Shown here: in pieces, positions 57,011-64,000 of the stretch
Layout: each line of letters opens with the position of its first letter
Numbering within the stretch: the stretch's first letter is position 1
Assembly: GCF_000701345.1 (NCBI RefSeq)
Contig: NZ_JNIJ01000016.1
Location: 83,599-147,598 of the forward strand
Direction of reading: 5' to 3'
From: Bradyrhizobium sp. URHD0069
Lineage (GTDB): Bacteria; Pseudomonadota; Alphaproteobacteria; Rhizobiales; Xanthobacteraceae
DNA: 64,000 bases
Position numbers and translations under genes: made by a program
Notes under the pieces: model-generated
The model's database searches: none
The model's input: only the letters and a program-made list of their open reading frames with translations
Told to the model about the DNA's origin: nothing

Positions 57011-58516
57011 ATGCTCCAATCTACCCGCACGGTAGTGCTGCTTGGCGTTTTGGTCCAAATCGCAGCCTTCGTGCGAACCGCGATAATCGCGGCAGCCCTT
57101 GGCACGTCACCGGATGTCGATGCCTACAATCTCGGTCTAATTGCCCCCAGCTTCATATCGACCGTGATCGGGTCCTGGCTCCAGATGAGCTTCATCGGGC
57201 GTTACACGTCGCTCGTTACAACCGGCGAAGCCAGTTTGGCAGCCGCTTATCGCAGTCGCATGCTGGTTCTGGTGCTTGGCCTCGCTCTGGCGTTTGCAAG
57301 CCTGTGCTTCTTGCTGCCGGAGCGCATTATGGCCCTCTTCATGCCGAATGGCCAAACCGCGATGATCGCATCGGCAGCGACTGCGCTGAGCCTTTCGGGA
57401 CTGATATTGCTGCCCATCATTGTCGGCGACTTTATCGCACTTATCCTCAACAGCCACGGACGTTTTTTTGCAGCAGCGCTGGCGCCGCTCATCAATGCAT
57501 TGGTTTCGGTGCTTGGTCTGTCGCTCTGGTCATCCCTGAACCTGTCGGCGCTCGTCTGGACGCTGCTGCTCGGGAGCCTTACGCAATGCATTGTGGTCAC
57601 AGCGGCCTTGCTGAGGATGCGCCTGAATTTTCCCATCGAAACGAGAGTGGCGAAAGGAGAAGTCCGCACCACGCTCATGTTTGCCCTGCCTCTGCTGCCG
57701 GCAATGATGCTGAATAATTCCGCCGCCGCGATCATTCAGTTTCGCGCCGCGGAACTCGGCGAAGGCGCGGTTGCGATTTATGGCTATGCTTCACGCCTGC
57801 ACGGTGCTTTGACGCAGGTCTTGGTAATTGGTCTGAGTACCGTCCTGCTGCCCCATTTCGCTGCACTTTGGGCTTGTGGGGAAAAAGCGGAAATCACCGT
57901 TCTGTTCAGGCGTCTCGCTCGCTGTACGATCTTACTTGTCGCCTATCTCGCTTTCGGCATCTATCTGATGGGCGAAACCACTATAAAAATTCTCCTGGAA
58001 CGAGGCGCCTTCGGCGCGCAGCACACGCAACAAATGAGCTGGCTTTGGACATTGCTCACCTTATCGCTTTTCCCGCTCGCTTTTGGCACCTTCATCGCCA
58101 AGTTCTGCCAAGCCGTGCGAGGAGCAGGCAGCATCCTTGTTAGTGGTATGATTTCATTTACTGCGACCTGGTTCGTAGCCTGGTTCGGGGCATCGGAGGC
58201 AAGTCTAAGCATTATCGCCGGCGCAGTCGTAGCAAGCGCCCTGTTGGTTACCTGCTTCTGGTTTTTTTGGCTTGGTAGGCGAATACAAACCGCGCCAATC
58301 CTGAGCGATATCGGAAACGCGTCTTTTCGGATCGGGTTGATTTTGGTTCCGGCGATTGCCGTCGAGCGATGGACCAATCCTGATTCGCATGGCCTGTCCG
58401 ACACCCTCGGCTTGCTGGTTCGTGGCTCACTGTATACCGCAATCGTTTTGGCGCTCTTGATCGCGACGCGGTCCCATCTGTGGTTCCTTGCCAAACGTCC
58501 TGGCGAGGCGGCGTAA
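57011..58516 (+). CDS. MurJ/MviN-like flippase (Wzx candidate)
   Basis: A 501-residue protein with about fourteen hydrophobic segments and the MVF-family layout (VRTAIIAAALGTSPDVDAYN near the start, FGIYLMGETTIKILLERGAF mid-protein). In an EPS island it most likely exports lipid-linked repeat units across the inner membrane rather than lipid II, which is inference. ATG at 57011 after GAGAGAAG. Confidence 0.82.
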   Translation: MLQSTRTVVLLGVLVQIAAFVRTAIIAAALGTSPDVDAYNLGLIAPSFISTVIGSWLQMSFIGRYTSLVTTGEASLAAAYRSRMLVLVLGLALAFASLCFLLPERIMALFMPNGQTAMIASAATALSLSGLILLPIIVGDFIALILNSHGRFFAAALAPLINALVSVLGLSLWSSLNLSALVWTLLLGSLTQCIVVTAALLRMRLNFPIETRVAKGEVRTTLMFALPLLPAMMLNNSAAAIIQFRAAELGEGAVAIYGYASRLHGALTQVLVIGLSTVLLPHFAALWACGEKAEITVLFRRLARCTILLVAYLAFGIYLMGETTIKILLERGAFGAQHTQQMSWLWTLLTLSLFPLAFGTFIAKFCQAVRGAGSILVSGMISFTATWFVAWFGASEASLSIIAGAVVASALLVTCFWFFWLGRRIQTAPILSDIGNASFRIGLILVPAIAVERWTNPDSHGLSDTLGLLVRGSLYTAIVLALLIATRSHLWFLAKRPGEAA

Positions 58517-58576
58517 AGCGCACCGCCGCAACCCTTTCCGCGGACGATGCGGGCAGCCTGGTTCCTCGGGTGCCCC

Positions 58577-59413
58577 CTAGGTTTTGATGATCAATCCCTG
58601 GCCCGTTGACAGGTCAATCACCGGTTCTGGCTTGTCCGCCATGAAGTCCAGCGCGGCCTTCCGAGCACCCGGACACGTGTCGTAGCCGTGATCATCCAGC
58701 AGCATCACCCCTCCCCTTGACACGCGCGGGTAGAAGAATGCGATGCTGTCAAAAGTCGGCTGTTCCAAATCGACATCAATATGGACGAACGCATATCTTC
58801 GATCCGCAACTTTGGTGAACGCTTTCGGTATCCAACCCGGGAAAGTCTCAAAGCAATGAAATTCCTTGAGGTTAGCGCGAACCTTTTCTTCTGAAGCCGA
58901 AAGGCCACCCTCGGTCCAATATGCCCCGTCATTTTCCTTTGGAACACTCAACCCCTGGAAAGAGTCGAACAGATGAACCCTGCGCCCATGCTCGCTGGCG
59001 AACCGGCAAAGCTGATACGCGCTCGCACCTTCAAAAACGCCGCACTCAGCCAGATCGCCCGCTATCGGTGGTAACATCCGCAGCATCTGAGCCAGGTTCC
59101 AGCGGCGCTCGAAGTTCTTCCAGTTGCCGGAACCGAGAAATTTTTCAAAGTAGCCGCGAAAGTCCTTGTCTGCCAACAAATAGCGGCCACGATCATTGAT
59201 GGGGAAATCAGGCTGTAGCTTCCTGCCGATAGAATAGAACAACTCATATCGTTGAGCGTCGCTGAAATTTCTCTCTAATGAAAGACACAGCACGCTATCT
59301 GCAATCATCTCAATCGCTTTAACGTCGCCAAATTCTTTTGTTGTCGAACGGACGGCACCAAATTTCCTTGCAAGACCGCGCAGGATAGAAGATTTCGTAA
59401 TTCTTTTCAGCAT
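58577..59413 (-). CDS. TylF/MycF-type O-methyltransferase
   Basis: A 278-residue methyltransferase. GDLAECGVFEGASAYQLCRF is motif I in the TylF style; HLFDSFQGLSVPKENDG, the metal-linked HIDVDLEQPTFDSIAFFYPR and GGVMLLDDHGYDTCPGARKA follow. TylF-family enzymes methylate sugar hydroxyls, here plausibly an EPS sugar. ATG at 59413. It converges with the flippase gene. Confidence 0.88.
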   Translation of the reverse strand: MLKRITKSSILRGLARKFGAVRSTTKEFGDVKAIEMIADSVLCLSLERNFSDAQRYELFYSIGRKLQPDFPINDRGRYLLADKDFRGYFEKFLGSGNWKNFERRWNLAQMLRMLPPIAGDLAECGVFEGASAYQLCRFASEHGRRVHLFDSFQGLSVPKENDGAYWTEGGLSASEEKVRANLKEFHCFETFPGWIPKAFTKVADRRYAFVHIDVDLEQPTFDSIAFFYPRVSRGGVMLLDDHGYDTCPGARKAALDFMADKPEPVIDLSTGQGLIIKT

Positions 59414-59509
59414 CTTTGCACCATAGCGGATGCCTCAACCAGCACGCAACCGGACAGTCGGGACCTCCGGAGGGGTTCCTTTATTGTGGTGGCATGATAG
59501 ACCGAGCCA

Positions 59510-59845
59510 ATGTTGAGGCGGGCCAAGCCCACGGGAGCAGTGCTCCGCCTCAACCGGCCGTTTTACGAACTTCGAGGCTCTGACACCGCCTTTGCTGTAC
59601 ACGTCCTAGCACTTGATCACCTGTCGGACACGATGGAATTCCAGAAACGGTCTCCGTCTATGCTGTATGAGAACGCAACCCCCTTTGGTCCAGCCCACGC
59701 CGAGCATGCTGATATCGTAACGTATGGTCACGGCAGATTTTCGCGTTGGAATGGTTCAGCATTCATCTTTTTGAGCAGAGACGGCACAAATCCAAAATCT
59801 AATGGACGAACGTATTGGGCCGTTATCCCGCCGCCTGCAGAGTAA
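59510..59845 (+). CDS. Short protein resembling a C-terminal module of polysaccharide-locus proteins
   Basis: A 111-residue frame, ATG at 59510 without a strong ribosome site. Sequence such as LYENATPFGPAHAEHADIVT and FSRWNGSAFIFLSRDGTNPK, then NGRTYWAVIP, recalls a module (LYE...LGPAH..HADI...G.gRFSHW...FS.SDnSdP.tNGR) that I remember from larger membrane or transferase proteins of EPS loci. It may be a stand-alone domain or the tail of a lost gene. It ends three bases before the next gene. Confidence 0.55.
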   Translation: MLRRAKPTGAVLRLNRPFYELRGSDTAFAVHVLALDHLSDTMEFQKRSPSMLYENATPFGPAHAEHADIVTYGHGRFSRWNGSAFIFLSRDGTNPKSNGRTYWAVIPPPAE

Positions 59846-59848
59846 CCT

Positions 59849-61336
59849 ATGGCGAAGTCATTACAATTGACGGCGGCTACGCTTGGTTCCTTTTTTGTCA
59901 TAGCATTCCAACTCCAGCTGCTACCTTTTTTCTCGCCGCTCTTTGTTGATGATCGGCTTTTCTGGCCGACTATTTATTATGGCACTTGGTCTCTCGTGAT
60001 CGGCCTCACGCTGGTAATCTTGGCTACACAAAGGCCAGTTCTCCACCGAAGCCTTCCGGTTCTGGTCGTCTGCGCGTTCGCTGCTGGTCTAACACTTAGC
60101 CACCCGATCGACAGTATTTCCAAGAATTTCCTTGTTGCGACGATCTTCGTGGCTTGCGCCGCAGTGCTGGCAATCGCGTCAGCGCCACTCGCGCTATTGA
60201 GGTTCTCGGCATCCGCGACGGTCCTGACCGCGGTGATTTGCCTGCTTGATATTCTATTTGTTCATGGGTTCACGAATACTGCTGGGCGGGCGGCTGGCCT
60301 GAGCATCAACGCGAATGTCGCCGCTGCGGGGCTGTTTCTAGGTGCCGCGGGTTCCTTCTGGACGGTGCCGCATCGATTGCGCAGCCCCTTTCTCCTGATT
60401 GTGGGAACAGCGATTTTTGTGACCCTTTCGCGCTCCACGTTGATTGCGGCCGTCATGATCTGCTTTGGCATTGCGGCCGATTTGCTGTGGACCCGCATCA
60501 GATCGCCTAGACCGCACTCTCGCATCAGATGGCTTAGGTCGGGTGCACTAGCCCTAGCTCTAGCAGGTTGGATCGTCGTGGCGCTGTTCTCGAATGACCG
60601 GTTCTCCGTCGCCGCGAGGAGCGCCTTTCTGCAAATTGGCACTGCCCCGACGGAATTTGCCGAAGCGCGCGAGGCGATCGCCGGTGCTCTTTCAGCGAAG
60701 ACGCCCAGATCGGAGGACATCATCAAGGAAATTGCGCGCAGGGCGGAAAACGAAGGAGATATTAATTCAATTTCAGCGCGCGGGCTGCTTATGGAGCGCG
60801 CCTACCTGTCGTATCAAACCGGCCCCTTTTTCGGTCAGGGACTCGCAGCGGCACACGCACTGCAACCGCACAACACATTTCTGCTTTTTGCCATTGCATT
60901 CGGCGATCTCGGGTGGATCGCGCCACTCGCGTTCCTCGGCCTGACCGTTTATTCGGTCCGAAGCATACAGCAATTGCCGCTTTTCCTCGCGACCTTGGCT
61001 GTAATGGCGACCTCGCACGATATCCTCTTCACGCCAGGTCTGCTCGCTCCGGTCATTTTTGGTATCGCCGGACTGAATGCGCGGCGGTATCATGTTGACG
61101 CGCCCGACGCCATCTCTGCAATGAGATATGCAGCCGTGGCCGCTCCAATAGGATTTGTTATAGGCGCCACTTCCGCTATAGGCATCGGACCTTCGAGCAT
61201 TGCCGCCGCACCGCAGCTGCTTCTCCTCTTCGTGTTTTGCGCGATCACACTGTGGTCCGTCGGCGTTTGGCGCTGGCACAAAAAGCTGGTGCTCCAGCGC
61301 AAAGAGGCTTCGCCGCGAGGCCCTGCATGGGATTGA
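59849..61336 (+). CDS. O-antigen ligase/polymerase-like (Wzy_C) membrane protein
   Basis: A 495-residue protein with about eleven hydrophobic segments. TLSRSTLIAAVMICFG is the SRSS/T-type motif and ALQPHNTFLLFAIAFGDLGW the loop histidine motif of the Wzy_C/WaaL family. A large loop (~250-330) precedes PHNTFL. It would polymerise repeat units or ligate glycan to an acceptor at the periplasmic face. It begins three bases after the short module gene. Confidence 0.85.
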   Translation: MAKSLQLTAATLGSFFVIAFQLQLLPFFSPLFVDDRLFWPTIYYGTWSLVIGLTLVILATQRPVLHRSLPVLVVCAFAAGLTLSHPIDSISKNFLVATIFVACAAVLAIASAPLALLRFSASATVLTAVICLLDILFVHGFTNTAGRAAGLSINANVAAAGLFLGAAGSFWTVPHRLRSPFLLIVGTAIFVTLSRSTLIAAVMICFGIAADLLWTRIRSPRPHSRIRWLRSGALALALAGWIVVALFSNDRFSVAARSAFLQIGTAPTEFAEAREAIAGALSAKTPRSEDIIKEIARRAENEGDINSISARGLLMERAYLSYQTGPFFGQGLAAAHALQPHNTFLLFAIAFGDLGWIAPLAFLGLTVYSVRSIQQLPLFLATLAVMATSHDILFTPGLLAPVIFGIAGLNARRYHVDAPDAISAMRYAAVAAPIGFVIGATSAIGIGPSSIAAAPQLLLLFVFCAITLWSVGVWRWHKKLVLQRKEASPRGPAWD

Positions 61337-61892
61337 GCTATAACGACGTCAGATGCCCTTATGGAATAGAGGCGCGGCGGCCAAGGCGGCAAGGTCGCGA
61401 CTCTTGGCTGCCTTTTTCTGACGCTTCACCCAAAAGGCATTCTCAACCTCAGACAAGAATTCGCGAATGATCTCCGCGCAATGGCCTAGCTTGATCGATA
61501 TTGATGGGCCGATTTGCCGACGAGATGTTTCGTGAGGCTTTAAAGTTCGAAAGCGTCTCCAGTGTCGGTTCTGCAAAGCGACTATGTTGAGAAATGGTCG
61601 GGCGACGCGTCGGTTCATCTTAATTGGAAAGGCCGGCTCGTCGAAAAGATTGGAAAGACATTCCATTCTTGGCCGTACCGGGATCGCAAGGACGCGTCGG
61701 CTCGAAATGTCAGGGCTTACAAGCGCTTTTGGTAAACAGCGTCCTACGTCGGGCAATCAACTAACGCATGACGTCCCTCACTGCGTCTCAACAAGTGCGT
61801 TCGAGAATCCCTAGGAACGGAACAGAGACGAGCGGTGCTTGAGCGTTACGAACGGCGATGCTAGGTTCCCCGCCTCCGATGGAGTGGACAAC
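61337..61892. other. Gene-free stretch with an unidentified coding remnant
   Basis: About 556 bases. On the plus strand 61562-61735 reads VSVLQSDYVEKWSGDASVHL, then LNWKGRLVEKIGKTFHSWPY and a TAA. It looks like the C-terminal end of a protein I cannot name. Frames on the other strand look like shadows. No RNA gene or terminator is seen. Confidence 0.35.
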
Positions 61893-62705
61893 ATGAGTCT
61901 GACGGAACGCGAAACGCATTTTGAGTTTGGGGAAAACTGGAAGAACTATTCGAAAACCATCGACCAAAAAAGAATCGATTCCGCCGTAGTGGGCGTCAAG
62001 AAGCTGTTCCCCCACGGCTTGGCAGGAAAGACTTTTTTGGACATCGGCTGCGGGTCCGGCCTGCACACCCTGGCTGCACTTTTGCTCGGTGCGGCATCCG
62101 TGACGGCGGTCGATATCGACGAAAATTCGGTTAGCACGACACAGGCACTGCTCACCAAGCATGCGCCCAACCCGAATTGGACCGCGAAAATCGCGTCGAT
62201 TTTCGACGCGTCCCCCGATATGCTCGGCAAGTTTGACGTGGTCTATTCCTGGGGGGTCCTGCATCATACCGGCGACATGTGGGGGGCAATCGAACGGGCC
62301 GCGGATCTGGTTAAGCCGGGCGGACAATTTGCTATAGCGATCTATTCCACCACGTCGTGCGACTCGATGTGGAAAGCTGAAAAGAAATTCTATTCCCGAG
62401 CGCCGCGCCCAGTCCAATGGAGCATCAGGCAAGTCTACATGGCTGCCTTTTTGGCCGCGAAGACCCTATTGGGAGGAAATCCGATCTCCTACGTTCGGCA
62501 CTATTCCGAAGTACGCGGCATGAACTTTTCCCATGATGCTCACGATTGGCTTGGCGGATACCCCTACGAAACCGGAACTCCTGAGGAGTTGCTGGAGCGC
62601 GTGAGCGCGCTCGGCTTCAAAGAGGTGCGATCATTCCGTTTACCGGCGACGACCGGACTATTTGGGGCCGGGTGCAACGAGTTCGTCTTCGCGAAGCTCC
62701 TGTGA
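61893..62705 (+). CDS. SAM-dependent methyltransferase, island paralogue B
   Basis: A 270-residue class I methyltransferase: FLDIGCGSGLHTLAALLLGA, VVYSWGVLHHTGDMWGAIER, HDWLGGYPYETGTPEELLER. The ATG at 61893 (MSLTERETHFEF) has a GGAG site. It shares motif I, the SWGVLHHTG block and the DWLGG block with 56104-56922, so the two are paralogues placed about 5 kb apart in the same island. Confidence 0.87.
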   Translation: MSLTERETHFEFGENWKNYSKTIDQKRIDSAVVGVKKLFPHGLAGKTFLDIGCGSGLHTLAALLLGAASVTAVDIDENSVSTTQALLTKHAPNPNWTAKIASIFDASPDMLGKFDVVYSWGVLHHTGDMWGAIERAADLVKPGGQFAIAIYSTTSCDSMWKAEKKFYSRAPRPVQWSIRQVYMAAFLAAKTLLGGNPISYVRHYSEVRGMNFSHDAHDWLGGYPYETGTPEELLERVSALGFKEVRSFRLPATTGLFGAGCNEFVFAKLL

Positions 62706-62760
62706 TGGCAGGCATCGGCAACTCTCGATGACTGCGTCGCCTTTTCGGAACGCGTTCACC

Positions 62761-63035
62761 TCAAACTCGCCGGTAATCGTCTTCGATGCGGATAATATCG
62801 TCCTCGCCGAGATAGCTTCCGGTCTGGACTTCGATCAATTCCAGCAAAATCTTGCCCGGAATTTCCAGGCGGTGGGTGGCGCCGATCGGGATGTAGATTG
62901 ATTCGTTTCGTGCACGATCTTGATCAGTTCGTTGACGGTCACGCGCGCGGTACCCCGCACCACAATCCAGTGCTCGGAGCGATGGTGATGCTTCTGCAGT
63001 GAAAGCCGGCCGCCGGCCTTCACCTTGCTTTGCTT
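62761..63035 (-). pseudogene. C-terminal fragment of mannose-1-phosphate guanylyltransferase / mannose-6-phosphate isomerase
   Basis: [35 protein letters not shown], a frameshift at about 62905, then [20 protein letters not shown] and [14 protein letters not shown] to the stop at 62761. This is the cupin isomerase part of ManC-type enzymes. Everything upstream is lost at the junction with an IS30-type element at about 63040. Confidence 0.87.
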
Positions 63036-63045
63036 TCCTTAATCA

Positions 63046-64000
63046 GGCGGTGGTCTCAACCGGTCGATGCAACACTTTATCTTGAAGGCGAGATGGAGTG
63101 TGCTTTGATGGGTCATAGATTTCATCGAGGGTTTACGGCGGCAGAGAGAAAACGGAGTTATGGGATCGCTGGAAGCGCGGAGAGTCGCTGAAGGGGATCG
63201 GGCGAGCTTTTGGTAAGCAGTCATCGTCGATCTATTTTTTGGTGGCTCCACATGGTGGGATTCGTCCTGCCCAGCGTCGTCGCTCCAGGCTGGCATTGAC
63301 GCTCGCGGAACGCGAGGTGATTTCCAGAGGCGTTACGGCACATCAATCGGCACGATCGATCGCCAAGTTGCTTGGTCGCTCGCCCTCGACGGTGAGCCGG
63401 GAAATGAGCCGCAATGGCGGCTATGATCGCTACCGAGCGGCGCTTGCGGATGAGAATGCCTGGGCGCGAGCTCGTCGTCCAAAATGTTGTAAATTGGCGA
63501 ACAGTCCGCGGCTACGGCGAGCGGTGGCGGGGAAGCTCAGATTGGATTGGTCGCCCGAGCAGATAGCCGGTTGGCTGAAGAGAACGCATCCTGAAGACGA
63601 GTGTAATCAGGTGTCACACGAGACGATCTACCGCAGTCTATTTGTTCAAGCCCGCGGGGTGCTCAAGAAAGAGCTGCTTGGTCATCTTCGATCGAAACGC
63701 TCGATGCGTCGCTCCAAGCCGGTTGATCCGAATGGCGATAGACGGGGGCATATCAAGGATATTGTCTCAATCCGTCAGCGACCGGCGGCGGTTGAAGATC
63801 GGGCGGTGCCTGGCCATTGGGAAGGCGATCTCCTGTCCGGACCGAACAACAGCTACATCGCGACCTTGGTCGAGCGCCATACGCGTTACGTGATGTTGGC
63901 CAAGGTGGCAGGTAAGGACACCCAGACGGTCGTCTCCGCGCTCATCAAGCAGGCGAAGAAGCTACCAGAGGAGCTGTATAAGTCCCTGACCTGGGACCGG
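63046..64000 (+). mobile_element. IS30-family insertion sequence, left part
   Basis: The element starts near GGTGGTCTCAACCGG (63047), shortly after the manC fragment, and runs past the window end, so only its left end is visible. The left boundary is inferred from where manC similarity stops. The right inverted repeat and target duplication cannot be seen. Confidence 0.7.
63108..64000 (+). pseudogene. IS30-family transposase, frameshifted near N-terminus, incomplete at window end
   Basis: ATG at 63108 (MGHRFHRGFTAAE), then TELWDRWKRGESLKGIGRAF and HGGIRPAQRRRSRLALTLAE in another frame. SPSTVSREMSRNGGYDRYRA is the helix-turn-helix; QVSHETIYRSLFVQARGVLK and the catalytic-core PGHWEGDLLSGPNNSYIATL (first Asp of DDE) follow, open to 64000. 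The sequence GCAGAGAGAAAACGG has an extra GA compared with the GCAGAGAAAACGG needed for one frame (AAEKTELW). The remaining frame has no stops. Confidence 0.85.

Noticed and set aside
61349..61756. 135-codon open frame on the minus strand
   Set aside because: No start context or recognisable motif; the plus strand in the same place has a more protein-like frame.

Overview
The window looks like a chromosome segment of a Bradyrhizobium-type alphaproteobacterium (Nitrobacteraceae, possibly a near relative such as Rhodopseudomonas or Afipia). The basis is the high-GC, GCC/GGC-rich coding style, three HAAT-type amino-acid ABC transporter clusters within about 23 kb, the gene content, and several families of palindromic intergenic repeats that I recognise from these genomes. 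The species assignment is inference.

Region 1 (1-32.9 kb) is compact, mostly intact core-like sequence. On the minus strand there are a small conserved protein, a Baeyer-Villiger-type flavin monooxygenase, a GT87 membrane protein, and an S-adenosylmethionine block: an HTH-containing methyltransferase, metK, then ahcY with a clear terminator. A MetE-like protein lies next to it. A livK-H-M-G-F transporter operon follows, then a small lipoprotein, purU, hemD and the GDP-L-fucose pair gmd-fcl. Two more HAAT clusters lie on the plus strand. The second of these is unusual: an acyl-CoA ligase overlaps both its ATPase and permease genes, and a PaaK-like ligase ends it. That suggests uptake coupled to CoA activation of an organic acid.

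Region 2 (32.9-34.9 kb) is a break in this order. Two unrecognised genes alternate with two ladders of a 13-bp motif (consensus TATGGCGGAAATY). Motif spacing alternates between about 21 and 31-32 bp, which is two and three turns of the helix. The two ladders are homologous, sit in the same orientation, and share a segment matching the 3' end of one of the genes, so one gene is bracketed by long direct repeats. This is the best candidate for something undescribed.

Region 3 (34.9-63.0 kb) is a surface-polysaccharide island with visibly more AT-rich stretches. It holds a TPR/glycosyltransferase protein, two GT-C-like membrane proteins, a methyltransferase-GT2 fusion, an AsnB amidotransferase, Wzy/ligase-like and MurJ/Wzx-like membrane proteins, GT4 glycosyltransferases, a UDP-sugar epimerase and dehydrogenase, a TylF-type methyltransferase and two paralogous small methyltransferases. 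Interspersed are many broken genes (dehydrogenase, asnB, two GT4s, manC tail, epimerase tail, a small zinc-ribbon-like protein). Several are decayed relatives of intact genes in the same island, which points to repeated rearrangement.

Region 4 (63.0-64.0 kb, running off the end) is an IS30-family element joined to the manC remnant. Its transposase carries a 2-bp duplication near the N-terminus that shifts the frame.

Limits: everything was read by eye, with no database search. Ligands of the transporters, sugar specificities and most starts in the island are inferred.
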